64,000 nt of DNA from G963665215 sp963665215 (GCA_963665215.2 CAXXWW010000011.1:1-64000); one strand, 5' to 3'. Counted from the stretch's first letter, positions 26,791 to 36,784 are shown. A program made the numbers and translations. The notes: generated from the sequence alone by a model not told the origin.

Positions 26791-27483
26791 CCAAGCGCGC
26801 GCTAGGCCATCAGGGCCGGCCGACAACGGATTCCGGGTCCCACAGGCTGATACCAAGGGCCCGGTTCTGCCTCAATCAATCCAGGATCCATTCGGGGCGC
26901 TGGGCTTCATCCCTCCCCTGACTCCCGTCTACATCCCGAATTGGCCGAAGGGGCAGGTTCGGTAATCTACACACTAAGGGCAATGGCCTCTGAGACGCGG
27001 GCTCCTGTCTCCCAGAAGTAAGCGCAAGAAGAGGCGATCCCGAGCGCTTTCTGCGGCAGAGATGGTCAGGTGCGCCTCCTGGGGAGTCAGGTAGTGTGCC
27101 AGACGCCGACTGGACGTGCCGGGACCCGCGGGGTCGCGCTATGGCGATCTGAGAGGTCGGCCTACCCCTAACGACCGTTAAGGCTGAGGGCGTAGCAATC
27201 GACGCTGTATTTGGGGTTTTCTTCTCCATCACTTGCCCCTTCCGTCCGAGGAGGAGTGAGTGATGGAGACTTCGAAGAAAGTCTCAACTCTCTGGTGTGG
27301 AGCAGTTATGACTGGTGGGCCTGACTTGACGGTAGACAGTACCATCTTTGAGTTGGTGCTGAGGATCTAACCTCCGACAGGCGCACTAGACTGGATAGAG
27401 TCGAAAACCCGGATTTCTTCGCCGTCGCTCCCTTGTTGGCTAGTGTGCTGTGCGCGTAAACATGCTCATCCATGGAACCGACC
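26791..27483. other. 690-base intergenic region with one possible small ORF
   Basis: The only candidate is ATG 27263-27370 (35 codons, METSKKVSTLWCGAVMTGG...), with AGGAG seven bases upstream; I do not recognise it. The rest shows no RNA gene or repeat that I can support. Confidence 0.35.
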
Positions 27484-28209
27484 TTAGTGGGCCACATGGC
27501 GTTTCCATTTGAATACATTCCAGATAGCAAGCGTCACAAGGATCAGAGCGACGGGTCCATACAGATGTGCAGTTGCCGCATAGACCGTCGGCGCAACCGA
27601 CGCCCCCAGGTAGAGCAGGGACAGTCCCAGCCCAAGGAAGCACCAACGACCGCTGTGGCGATCGCTCCAGACGATGACGGCCCCTGCAACCACTCCAATC
27701 ATTCCAATTGGGGCCAGGATGGCGGACCAGTATCCCACGACAAAGGGCGTAGCAATAAAGAGCGCGCTGAGGGCCACGGAGCAGCAAGCCGCCACCAGTG
27801 ATGCTACGGCTAGGTGGCTCACGATCATGCCACGGCCTCGCAATCGACCAAGGTACTGCCGCGCTATCCAGCCGATGGAGAAGGCCAAGGATGCTCCCCC
27901 ACCGTAGATCACGCCCATCATGATCACATAACCAACGAAGGGAGTGTCCAAACCAAGCGGCCCTCCAATGGCCCATGCCACGGAAATGCCGCCCATTACG
28001 CTGATTGGAAAGAGCAAGACATGCTTCAGCTCCGGCCACAGCCAGCCTGCTAGGAGAGGGGACCCCCCCAGTACGATCACGAGAACCGAAACCGCCGGCC
28101 CAATGCTGGCGTCGTCAAGAACCGTGAAGGCCAACCCGAAGCCGGCCCCTGTAACTGCGGCGAGTCCAAGCGACACCATGAGATGGCCTTTAGGGAGAGC
28201 CCTAGACAT
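27484..28209 (-). CDS. Hypothetical polytopic membrane protein
   Basis: From ATG 28209 (GGGAGG upstream) the 241 residues form seven to eight hydrophobic helices with short loops and no recognisable motif. The start overlaps the stop of the upstream gene (DUF6226-like) by 8 bases, so they are translated as a pair. The family is unknown. Confidence 0.6.
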   Translation of the reverse strand: MSRALPKGHLMVSLGLAAVTGAGFGLAFTVLDDASIGPAVSVLVIVLGGSPLLAGWLWPELKHVLLFPISVMGGISVAWAIGGPLGLDTPFVGYVIMMGVIYGGGASLAFSIGWIARQYLGRLRGRGMIVSHLAVASLVAACCSVALSALFIATPFVVGYWSAILAPIGMIGVVAGAVIVWSDRHSGRWCFLGLGLSLLYLGASVAPTVYAATAHLYGPVALILVTLAIWNVFKWKRHVAH

Positions 28210-28822
28210 CGTGCCTCCCAAACAGGTGTACGCGATGGATGTATCTCCGCGACCACGGCTTCCAGTCCAAGTCCAGTCGAAGACGACCGCCTGACATCTC
28301 ACGCGCGCGGAGACCGTCGAGGCGAGACCCACTTGAGTAGCTCCCGACAGGCGACCAGAACTTCGCTGTTGTCCAACCATGTCCTATGAAGGGGATCAAG
28401 GGATTTTCGATTGTCTCACAAAACCCCCCGGTGATCACCTCGTCAACCAATTTAGTAAGCCGTTCGATCTGGTCTTTTGCTGACTCATCGCACGCGTCGC
28501 AGCCACAGACCGGGAAAGGCTCCGTGTGCCACCGGCCAAACCGGACATGAAGACCCGGGAAGGCCGAGAATGCCACCGCGATGGGAGCGGCGTGAGTATC
28601 CCTCGGGCTGAGTCTGACACACGGACCGGCAAGGCTCAGGTCCCTCTTCAGTTCCTCGTCCAGACCATACCCTTCTGTACGCTCGACTTCGAAATCGCTA
28701 TCTAGCCGGCCGATAATCTCCAGCATAGCGGGATGCAACGGACGAAAGCGCTCGGCGTCGGTCACGCGGCTGTATGCCTCCGGAGGTGGTCCTTCAATCC
28801 CCCATCGACGCCTCTCAGACAT
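28202..28822 (-). CDS. DUF6226-like protein
   Basis: ATG 28822 with GGGAGAG upstream gives 206 residues. Features include AYSRVTDAERFRPLHPAML, VAFSAFPGLHVRFGRW and FPVCGCDACDES, the last a Cys-rich motif I associate with DUF6226 proteins. Function is unknown. It is encoded as a pair with the membrane protein above and lies 80 bases downstream of a small membrane protein on the same strand. Confidence 0.55.
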   Translation of the reverse strand: MSERRRWGIEGPPPEAYSRVTDAERFRPLHPAMLEIIGRLDSDFEVERTEGYGLDEELKRDLSLAGPCVRLSPRDTHAAPIAVAFSAFPGLHVRFGRWHTEPFPVCGCDACDESAKDQIERLTKLVDEVITGGFCETIENPLIPFIGHGWTTAKFWSPVGSYSSGSRLDGLRAREMSGGRLRLDLDWKPWSRRYIHRVHLFGRHDV

Positions 28823-28901
28823 TTCTCGGCTCTCTCCCACATGAGTATCCACTTGTATGTTAACTGGATGGATGCGCTGAGGAGCTAGGCCCGCTCGACC
28901 C

Positions 28902-29213
28902 TCACCTGTACCATCCCACAACAACCGGGAGGAATGGATAGTCCATGTCCGCAATATGGCGGTAGCCGCGGTCCTCCAAGTCCAAGCCTACCATCCGCGA
29001 ACTCAGAGGCAACCACCTGAACCGCTGATGACCGAACGAGACCAGACTACGACCGCGATGACCAAAGCTACAACCGCCAAAGCCCATCGGAACGTTCACG
29101 GACCCGCCAGCGAAGGTAACGTACAAGACAACCGGGAGCAGGAAGAACAGCAATGGCAGGTAGGCCACCCACAGTAGGATCGTTCCAACTCTTCGGAGCG
29201 TCCCTTTGGCCAT
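28902..29213 (-). CDS. Small hypothetical membrane protein
   Basis: GGGAGG precedes ATG 29213. The 103 residues start with a basic segment and one long hydrophobic helix (about residues 10-33, LLWVAYLPLLFFLLPVVLYV). The remainder is Gly/Arg-rich without a clear fold and may not be the original C-terminus. No family recognised. Confidence 0.45.
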   Translation of the reverse strand: MAKGTLRRVGTILLWVAYLPLLFFLLPVVLYVTFAGGSVNVPMGFGGCSFGHRGRSLVSFGHQRFRWLPLSSRMVGLDLEDRGYRHIADMDYPFLPVVVGWYR

Positions 29214-29390
29214 CCGTACACCTCCCGGCTACAGTCTAGCAAGTCTCTGTGCTAAGTATCTATTTTACAACGCATGGGTTTAGCCGCCTACGCATTGGCG
29301 CTTCGTTATGCAGGGGAGTTACTGTGCGTCAGGCGTCGCAATCAAAAACAAAGAGGTACTCCCAGCGAGTCAGCCGCACCAGCTGAGCTA

Positions 29391-30440
29391 TCATTCGCCC
29401 CTCGCTCCTGCCACATCCCTGCGTTGGAAGAGCCAGAACGCCGTCGCGCCCAGCACGACGATGTAGGCCAGCAGGACAAGAAAGGCGTGCAGCTCACCAG
29501 GAGGGTCACTGACGGGGAACAGGGACCCCCCTGTCGTCACCACCCCGGTTTCGGTCATCCAGGCGGCCGTGTTGAATCCGATCAGGAAGTCGGACACGTT
29601 GTCGAACCAGGCGAGAATGCGTCCGAGTAGGAACTCAGCGAAGTAGTAAGCAAGAGACGTCGCGACCCCCATGCTCGACGATGAGGTCAGTACCGTGAGG
29701 AACAGCGCAAGGATGGCGTACGCGACCAGCACATAGGTCGCCTTGCCGAACATCACGGCCACCGTTGACCACTGGCCGGCACCGACCAGCCCACCGCCGT
29801 CGCCTAGTGTGAGTGAAGCGGCGATCAGGCTGCTGACCACGACGGTCAGAGATACGACAAGCAGCCCGGCAACACTAAATAGCACGAGCGACAACGATTT
29901 CGCCCCCAGGAACTGCCACCTGCCGGTACCCTTCGTCAACGCTGTTCGTAAGGTGCCCCAGCCGTACTCCCCGCCGACTGTCGACGCTCCCAGGATCATG
30001 ACGAGAAGAAGGCCGATGTAATGGGCGACTCCGAGGGCGTTGGCGAGACCGCCTGGAAGGACGAAGAACCCTCGGTGACGCTCACGGACCTCCGCTATCT
30101 CTTCAACGATATCTGGGCAATTTTGGTGCTCTCGTCGTTGCTCGACCCTCTTGCGAGCGTCCTCGCGCATCTCGCCGATCACCATTTCCACCTTGGCATC
30201 GGCGGTCCCGTCGAGGATGTCGGCGCACGAGATCCTGATTATGGGAGACCTTCCACGGGCATCCGGTATTCCGGGGTAGCCAGAGGCGTATTCGTTGCCC
30301 ACGTTCCCGTATGAAGCGTAGAAACCCCAGAGGGTAGCCTGAACGACGGCGAGGGCGACGATCAAGAGAATCCAGGGCATCCAGCGTTTACGGAGTTTGA
30401 ACCACTCCCAGCGGATCAGACGCAGGACGTCGACGATCAT
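29391..30440 (-). CDS. ABC-2 type transporter permease, paralogue 1
   Basis: 349 residues beginning IRWEWFKLRKRWMPWILL, with six membrane segments and a large extracytoplasmic loop between helices 1 and 2, typical of ABC-2 permeases that export drugs, lipids or peptides. The conserved EYGWGTLRTALTKG follows helix 2. Its start overlaps the stop of paralogue 2 by 4 bases (ATGA). No ATPase subunit is visible in the window; one may have been upstream of the IS1380 insertion. Confidence 0.8.
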   Translation of the reverse strand: MIVDVLRLIRWEWFKLRKRWMPWILLIVALAVVQATLWGFYASYGNVGNEYASGYPGIPDARGRSPIIRISCADILDGTADAKVEMVIGEMREDARKRVEQRREHQNCPDIVEEIAEVRERHRGFFVLPGGLANALGVAHYIGLLLVMILGASTVGGEYGWGTLRTALTKGTGRWQFLGAKSLSLVLFSVAGLLVVSLTVVVSSLIAASLTLGDGGGLVGAGQWSTVAVMFGKATYVLVAYAILALFLTVLTSSSSMGVATSLAYYFAEFLLGRILAWFDNVSDFLIGFNTAAWMTETGVVTTGGSLFPVSDPPGELHAFLVLLAYIVVLGATAFWLFQRRDVAGARGE

Positions 30441-31534
30441 TCGCCTCTGGCCCCAGCGATGTCCCGACGTCGGATGAGCCAGAGGGCCGCGCAGCCGAGC
30501 ACGACGATATATGCCGTGAGGACAAGGAAAGCATGCAACTGGCTCGGCAGGTCGCTAATCCTGACCAGACCGCCGGTCTGAGTGAAGACTCCGGCGTCGG
30601 CTATCCATGAGTTGCTGCGGACTCCAGCCTGGGTCATCCAGCCCGCAATGTTGGGTCCAAGCATGAAGCCGGTTAAAGTGCCAAACCACTCGAACAGGTC
30701 GCTCAGGAACTGAAGGAGTATGATCTCGACGACGACATACGCCAGCGAGAACGCGATTCCCATGCTCGATGATGAGGTCAACACCGATAGGAACAGCGCC
30801 AAGACGAGGTAGGGGACCAGCGCATAGACCGCTTTGCCGAACATGACCACGGCGGTGGACCACTGGCCCGAGTCCGCGATTCCCGCGCCGTCGCCGCTAA
30901 CCAGCGAAGCGTAGATCAGGCTACCGACCAGGACGCTTAGAGCAACGATGGTGAGCCCGGCGGCGCCGAGCAGGAGCAGCGACAATACCTTTGCGCCCAG
31001 GAACTGCCGGCGACTAATACCCGTGACCAAGCCCGTTCGCAGTGTTCCCCATCCGTATTCGACCCCCATGGCGGACGCTCCTAGGATCATGATGAGCAGT
31101 ATTCCGATGGAGGTCGCACCGCTGAGGCCATTGGAGAGGCTGCTCGGAAGGACCAAGCCCTCACGGTAGAAGCCACGGCGCTTGTCATACTGCTCAGCGC
31201 CCTCTTCAAGGACCTCTTCACAACTCAGCTCACTTGCCCGTCTCTCCTCCACGGCCTCAAGAGCCCTCTGCCGGGATTGTTCCGGCATTAGCGCTAGCTT
31301 GGCATCGACGGTGCCCTCTACTATGTCCACGCACGAGATCTGGACGCGGTTCCCAGAGAAGTTGCCACCATAGACGATGCCCTCATGTCTGCGGACATTC
31401 TGGTACTCCGAATAGTCGCCCCATAGGAGGAGCTGAGTCATGGCAATGGCGATAGCCAGGAGAATCCAGGGCATCCACCTCTTGCGCAGCTTGAACCACT
31501 CCCAACGGATGAGGCGAAGCACCAACATGATCAT
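30437..31534 (-). CDS. ABC-2 type transporter permease, paralogue 2
   Basis: 365 residues from ATG 31534. It shares the WEWFKLRKRWMPWILL start, the EYGWGTLRTGL motif and the LTSSSSMGIAFSLAY helix with paralogue 1 and has the same length and topology. Overlaps paralogue 3's stop by 4 bases and paralogue 1's start by 4 bases, so all three formed one translationally coupled operon. Confidence 0.8.
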   Translation of the reverse strand: MIMLVLRLIRWEWFKLRKRWMPWILLAIAIAMTQLLLWGDYSEYQNVRRHEGIVYGGNFSGNRVQISCVDIVEGTVDAKLALMPEQSRQRALEAVEERRASELSCEEVLEEGAEQYDKRRGFYREGLVLPSSLSNGLSGATSIGILLIMILGASAMGVEYGWGTLRTGLVTGISRRQFLGAKVLSLLLLGAAGLTIVALSVLVGSLIYASLVSGDGAGIADSGQWSTAVVMFGKAVYALVPYLVLALFLSVLTSSSSMGIAFSLAYVVVEIILLQFLSDLFEWFGTLTGFMLGPNIAGWMTQAGVRSNSWIADAGVFTQTGGLVRISDLPSQLHAFLVLTAYIVVLGCAALWLIRRRDIAGARGE

Positions 31535-31796
31535 TCGCCCCGCGCTCCTGTCACGTCCTTGCACTGGAACAGCCAAAACGCCGTTCCGCCCAGAACCACA
31601 ACGTACGCCAACAGGATTAGGAAGGCGCGCAGGGCTCCCGGCGGGCTGCTGATGTCGAACAGCGCGGCGTTGCCGCCGGTCGTCTCCACGCCCGTTTCGA
31701 TCATCCAGGCGGTGGCGTTGGTTCCAAGCAGAAAGTCGGAGACGTTGTTGAACCAGTCGAAAATGCCTCCCAATATACTGACGAATATCAGTTCAA
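31531..31796 (-). pseudogene. ABC-2 permease paralogue 3, cut by IS1380-a
   Basis: Only the last ~88 codons remain (VELIFVSILGGIFDWFNNVS onward, ending DVTGARGE), aligned with the C-terminal quarter of paralogues 1 and 2. The coding sequence begins exactly where the IS1380-a end (CCCACATTTCCC) starts, so the 5' three-quarters, promoter and probably an ATPase gene were separated by the insertion or a deletion. Confidence 0.85.
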
Positions 31797-31953
31797 CCCA
31801 CATTTCCCAGATCAGCCGCGTGGGTGCGTTGTAATCCGGTAAGAGTGCTGCCTATTTGAGCCGCATACCTGGGCATTATGGGCAGTGTGGGTGCTAGACT
31901 GGCCGAGCTAGCGGGTCTAGTTCTGGATACCGCAATCTCGCTGGAGGCACCCA

Positions 31954-33309
31954 ATGGGTGAAAGCTCCGACCCCCCTTTGAAGCTCCAATTCGACCGCAG
32001 AGTCCGCCTGGATTTTCGTGGCGCTACGATCACCTCGGACGCCGGACTCCTGGCATGCCGCGAGCTTGATGCCGCTCTGGGGCTCACAGAGACAGCCAAC
32101 GATTATATCCATGAAAGCCGCACCGGCCGCAATGTGCAACACCGGCTGTTGCCCTTGCTCAGACAATCGGTGTATAGCCGTCTCGCTGGCTACGAGGACA
32201 CCAACGACGCTGAACGGCTTGCCCAAGACCCGGCTATGCGTGTCATCGTCGGGTGGCAAGGTACTGATAAGCAGGCAGCCAGCACCAACACTATGAGCCG
32301 ATTTGAGACTGAGGTGTTAACCGAAGAGGAGAACCTGGATGGGCTTGCGCGCCTGAATGTTGAGTGGGTGGACAGGGGCATGGCCCAGACACCTCACCAG
32401 CGAGTTATCCTAGACATGGACAGCTCTGAAAGCCCGGTGCATGGGCAGCAAGAGGGAGTCGCCTACAACGGCCACTTCGAGTCCGTATGTTATCACCCGC
32501 TCTTCCTGTTCAACCATTTCGGAGATTGCGAAGGTGCAATGCTTCGCCCGGGCAACGTCCACAGCGCTGAGCGGTGGCGGGAGGTTCTGGAGCCAGTCGT
32601 GAAGCGATACCAGGAGAAAGGAGTCCGGCTGCTGTTCCGGGCCGATGCTGCCTTTGCCAAGCCCGAGGTGTACGAGTACCTGGAGTCAAGGGACACTGGC
32701 TACGCTATGCGGCTTCCGGCCAACGAGGTATTACAAGGAAACATCCGGCACCTGCTGAAGCGGCCCGTGGGCAGGCCGCCTAAAGCCTGCCCTGAGCCTG
32801 TCGAAGGGAAGCCCGTAGTCCGGTATCACGACTTCGTTTACCAGGCCCAGAGCTGGGACATTCCCCGGCGTGTGGTCGCCAAGGTGGAGTGGCGCCAGGG
32901 TGAGCTATTCCCGAGGGTCGGGTTCGTCGTCACCAACCTCAACCTACCGCCGGCAGGCGTAACCCACTTCTACAACGGGCGGGGCACGGCCGAGCAGTGG
33001 ATCAAGGAAGGTAAATACGCCCTGAACTGGACGCGGCTCTCGTGTCACAGGTTCGTTGCTAACCAGGTGAGGCTGTGGCTGTTTGTGCTGGCCTACAACC
33101 TGGGCAACTTCATGAGAAGGCTGACTTTGCCAGAGTCAGTGAAACACTGGTCACTGCGAAGCGTGCAGACCAAGCTCATCAAGATGGGTGGACGTCTGGT
33201 GCGGCATGCCAGGAGGTTGGTGTTTCAGCTTGCTGAGGTGGCAGTGTCCCGGGAGGTATTCCGGCAAGTGTTGGAGCGTATCGCCGGGCTCCATCCAGCA
33301 CCAGGGTAG
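31954..33309 (+). CDS. IS1380-family transposase (element a)
   Basis: 451 residues, full length. The DDE acids appear as ILDMDSSES, LLFRADAAFA and the later AEQWIKEGKYAL. GGAGG lies 8 bases before ATG 31954. An extra PACPEPVEG stretch near residue 280 is encoded by repeat R1 (32785-32808), which sits in frame between conserved segments, so the protein is not interrupted and may remain active. Confidence 0.9.
   Translation: MGESSDPPLKLQFDRRVRLDFRGATITSDAGLLACRELDAALGLTETANDYIHESRTGRNVQHRLLPLLRQSVYSRLAGYEDTNDAERLAQDPAMRVIVGWQGTDKQAASTNTMSRFETEVLTEEENLDGLARLNVEWVDRGMAQTPHQRVILDMDSSESPVHGQQEGVAYNGHFESVCYHPLFLFNHFGDCEGAMLRPGNVHSAERWREVLEPVVKRYQEKGVRLLFRADAAFAKPEVYEYLESRDTGYAMRLPANEVLQGNIRHLLKRPVGRPPKACPEPVEGKPVVRYHDFVYQAQSWDIPRRVVAKVEWRQGELFPRVGFVVTNLNLPPAGVTHFYNGRGTAEQWIKEGKYALNWTRLSCHRFVANQVRLWLFVLAYNLGNFMRRLTLPESVKHWSLRSVQTKLIKMGGRLVRHARRLVFQLAEVAVSREVFRQVLERIAGLHPAPG
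32785..32808. repeat. Interspersed repeat R1, copy 2 (in-frame in a transposase)
   Basis: Reverse orientation of copy 1 (CCCTGAGCCTGTCGAAGGG preceded by GCCTG). Adds eight codons to the IS1380-a transposase without disturbing the frame. Confidence 0.75.
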
Positions 33310-33453
33310 CGATTATCCTTGAGGTCATCAGAGGTGAAGAGAGGCAACCAAGGGCGAGGTGCGCGCCCGGAGGAGTTTGAAGGGAGTGCAAACGTGGTGA
33401 AAGCCGCCTCTGCTGCCTGGGGCTGCTAACTCACCACGCCGAGAGATGGTTTT

Positions 33454-35363
33454 GTGAGCTTGATTGGATGGTTGACGGCATCCGTGACTGATACTACGAT
33501 GGCTCTCGTCGAGGATGGTGCGTTGCTTGGACCCAGGCAGCTTGATATGGGTAATTCCGGTTTAAGACGCTCAAGGCGATTTCTTACGTCGCCTCACCAG
33601 ATCTCCTTCTGGAATTATTCAAGCAGGGCTACACCGAGGTTGAGATGATTGTGGGTGAAGGCCTCACATCTGAAAACTGCCGCCAGGGGTTAGCCGAAAA
33701 GAACGTAGAGGTCGTAGAGGAAATGGCCGAACGAGTGGAGAGTGGAGCATTGAGAATCTTCGTGCCCAAGCGGACCATCCATACCAAACTCTACTTCTTG
33801 GGAAAGCCGGGGCTCACTCGCGTTATTCAGAGCAGTGCGAACATGACCCAGACAGCACGCAAGGCCACCCGGCAGATGAACTACGCCTGGTATGTTGACT
33901 TACCCGATGACCACCCCTGGCTTGCTCAGGTGGAAAAGGATTTTCAGGTTCACATGAAAGGCTGCACCCTCTTCATGGACGACCTCATGACTCTAATCCG
34001 TGAGCGACCAGCAGTTGACAGAAAACAATTAATAGGGGTGTGGTTAAAAGGAGCACAGGCTGACGAGGTCGAAAAGGAGTTCAGGGGGTCTATTCAACAG
34101 ATCTCCATTGAATCACTTGAGACCAACGGGTCACGTGGGGAGCCGATCATCACGGTACAGATTCCCGACGCGCCCAAGGCAAGAAAGAGTATCGAAAGAT
34201 TCCTTGCGCCGGTCAATCCGGTGGTCACGACTAATGAAATACACGTCAATGGTACCGCGTACATCCGTTATGTGCAGGAGGTACATGGCATTCCTCTCAT
34301 GCGGGTGAATGCGAGCACGCATGAGGTTTTGCTGGGGATAAATGGGTCGGTCACCTCGCTCTCTGAATCACTGCCCGATCATGCGTCCGTTAATGCAGCG
34401 CTGGAATAAATCGAGGCCTATCTGCATACGGTGGAATGGGGCCAGTCAACCGACATCCAGTTTGCCAAGACGAGTATGTTCGAAGCACTTCTATATGTAT
34501 TCTGTGCGCCGTTCTTCAACGAATTCATGAAGATCAGACGGCGGAGCAATATCGGGGTACTGGATACACGTGGTCCACGTTTCCTGTACGTCTACGGGCC
34601 ATCGCAGAATGGGAAGACCACGTTTTTCCGCTATATTCTCAAGCTCCTCACTGGACACTATGTACGCGAATTATCCGGGACCGAGTTCACCATGAGCAAA
34701 GTTCGCACAGTTGCATCCTTCGGCACGGTGTTTCCTTTGGTGTTCGACGATGTGACCCCTTCCCGAAGTAGTAGTTTCGAGCAGGTGATCAAGTCATACT
34801 GGGACGTGTGGTGGACAGGGGAATACGTGGCGCCCCAGATCATCATGTCGTCAAACACGTTCAGCCTCAAGGGATGGGCCAAGTCTCGGATAAAAAGAGT
34901 GGATTTCGATGTCCAGTTCGAGGAGACAGCGAGAAACAAGACCAGACTTGCAAAAATTATCTCGGAAGACAATCCGCTCTATAAATGGTTTTGCTATCTC
35001 TATCTCGACGGCCTCAAGAGTCTTGATATGCCTGGGGACGACGAGTTGGAACTGGGACGTGCGGTGATGAGAGATTTGTACAAGTACGCTGAGCGAAACG
35101 TACCAGATGTTTTTCCCAACGAGCCCGTCGAGAAGTTGTATGATCCCAGTAGGCGAGACTGGCAGGACATCTTGTACCGGAGCAAGAAGGCCACCATGCA
35201 GTCAGAGCGGGATCGCGTTACTATTGAGTTTAAGAAGGATTTAAGCTCTCAAGAAGTACGAGAGTACCAGACCTACCTGCCACAAACGGTTAAGTGTGTC
35301 AGGCGAGGCAACACATTGATAAAGAGGTGGTCTCGTTTGTCTGAACAGCGCTGCCCGGTTTGA
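33454..35363 (+). pseudogene. Phospholipase-D-like nuclease fused to an SF3-helicase-like ATPase, disrupted
   Basis: Three in-order pieces read as one protein: 33454-33561 in one frame, then after a one-base shift near 33560 the frame 33561-34409 (TAA at 34407), and in the same frame 34410-35363. The first part has PLD character: AISYVASPDLLLELF, then HTKLYFLG and SSANMTQTA (an HxK...N-type site). The second has GPSQNGKTT (Walker A), FPLVFDDV (Walker B) and IIMSSNTF followed by RIKRVDFDVQF, the motif-C/arginine pattern of SF3 helicases. The last codons abut IS3. The stretch is visibly more AT-rich than its neighbours, suggesting transfer. Confidence 0.6.
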
Positions 35364-35387
35364 TAAGTGGAATCGCGCTGCCGTGCG

Positions 35388-36215
35388 TTAGGCCGCCGCG
35401 GACTCGGCAGGCGCTCTGTCAAAGAACTGGTCCGGCGTCATTCCTCCAAGGCTCGAATGGGGCCGTCCGGCATTGTAAAACTCGAAGTACCGCCCGAGTC
35501 CAGTTCTGGCTTCCGGGACCGATTCGTAGGCTTTCAGGTACACCTCCTCGTACTTGACGCTCTTCCACAGCCGTTCGACGAACACATTATCCTTCCAGCT
35601 TCCCTTCCCGTCCATGCTGATCTGGATCCCATTGGCTTTCAGCAGGCCGGTGAAGGCGTCACTTGTGAACTGGCTTCCCTGATCTGTGTTGAATATCTCC
35701 GGCGCGCCGTGGCGTCCCAGGGATTCTTCGAGCGCCTCCACGCAGAAGTCTGTGTCCATTGTGACCGATACCCGCCAGGCCAGCACCTTGCGGCTATGCC
35801 AGTCCATCACTGCGGCTAGGTACACGAACCCCCTGGCCATCGGAATGTACGTGATATCCATTGCCCACACCTGGTTGGGCCTGCTCACCTCAAGCCCGCG
35901 CAGCAGGTACGGATACACCGTATGGCCGGGCCGTCGCCGGCTGGTGTTGGGCTTGCGGTACAGCGCCTCGATGCCCATCCGCCGCATCAGTGTGGCGATG
36001 TGTCTACGCCCGGAGGAGAGTCCCTCCTGGCGGAGCAGGCCTCGCATCATCCTACTGCCTGCAAACGGATACTCAAGGTGCAGCTCATCGATGCGGCGCA
36101 TCAGCCCGAGACCGGCTTCGCCCACCGGCCGTGGCCGGTAGTAGATGCTCCCGCGGCTGATGCCCACTGCCTTTGCCTGGCGGGCGAGAGGCAGCTTGTG
36201 ATCGCGGTCGATCAT
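35388..36215 (-). CDS. IS3-family transposase OrfB
   Basis: 275 residues with an N-terminal HTH_21-like region (RSIYYRPRP-like GSIYYRPRP) and the integrase-like core: WAMDITYI, FNTDQGSQFTS and FVERLWKSVKYEE (DDE). The C-terminus has the HSSLGGMTPDQFF signature. Its ATG overlaps OrfA's stop by 4 bases (ATGA); in this family the active enzyme is often an OrfAB fusion made by frameshifting. Confidence 0.92.
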   Translation of the reverse strand: MIDRDHKLPLARQAKAVGISRGSIYYRPRPVGEAGLGLMRRIDELHLEYPFAGSRMMRGLLRQEGLSSGRRHIATLMRRMGIEALYRKPNTSRRRPGHTVYPYLLRGLEVSRPNQVWAMDITYIPMARGFVYLAAVMDWHSRKVLAWRVSVTMDTDFCVEALEESLGRHGAPEIFNTDQGSQFTSDAFTGLLKANGIQISMDGKGSWKDNVFVERLWKSVKYEEVYLKAYESVPEARTGLGRYFEFYNAGRPHSSLGGMTPDQFFDRAPAESAAA

Positions 36216-36517
36216 CGCCTTGCGCCCGGCAATCCCGCCTTCGTGAGCGCGGCCTCTAAAAAATCGTTCTCCAACGCAAGCTCACCGATCTTAGCGTGAA
36301 GGACCTTCATATCTACCGGCTTTTCAGCCTGCCCTGTCCCGGCCCCAAATAACTGCGCCGCCCGATCCAGCAACTGGGTCTTCCATTGCGTGATCTGGTT
36401 CGGGTGCACATCGAACTGGCTTGCCAGCTCCGAAAGTGTCCGGTCGCCGCGCACTGCGGCAAGAGCCACCTTCGACTTGAACTCTGCCGAGTGGTTACGG
36501 CGGGGTCGTCTGCTCAT
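36212..36517 (-). CDS. IS3-family OrfA (DNA-binding part of transposase)
   Basis: 101 residues with the HTH pattern FDVHPNQITQWKTQLLDRAA and a leucine-rich region after it, as in OrfA of IS3 elements. It binds the element's ends and is the N-terminal part of the fused transposase. Confidence 0.9.
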   Translation of the reverse strand: MSRRPRRNHSAEFKSKVALAAVRGDRTLSELASQFDVHPNQITQWKTQLLDRAAQLFGAGTGQAEKPVDMKVLHAKIGELALENDFLEAALTKAGLPGARR

Positions 36518-36784
36518 CTCTCGCTCCTGTCTCCGAGAGCACTATCATGCCCTCAATCAGGCAGCGATTCCACTTATCCCCCTGTTCAGATTTCCGGAGC
36601 CACTTCTTGGCTTAAAGGCCAGGGCTCATCTGGCGGTATCTGGGAATGGCTTAAGCGATTCTCCGGCAGCCGATCCAACTGACGGCATTGGTTCTCACCC
36701 AATGTCGTGGTCGAGAACCGCCGGTACCGGGTACGCAGTTACCCATAGTGCGGAGACCGCGGCCTTCGGCGCCACCACTCAGCG

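Larger units (their letters stand above)
31797..33309 (+). mobile_element. IS1380-family element a, copy 1
   Basis: The left end starts at CCCACATTTCCC (31797), shared with the second copy at 53651 (reverse). The right end is not identified; homology to another copy is lost after the transposase gene, so the stated end is the transposase stop. The transposase and about 150 bases of leader match copy 2 almost exactly. Confidence 0.75.
35362..36578 (-). mobile_element. IS3-family element
   Basis: Inverted ends GATAAGTGGAATCGC at 35362 and 36578 (inward), 1,217 bases, with two overlapping reading frames. No short target duplication is evident. The left end coincides with the last codons of the nuclease-ATPase gene, so the element probably shortened it. 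Confidence 0.85.
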
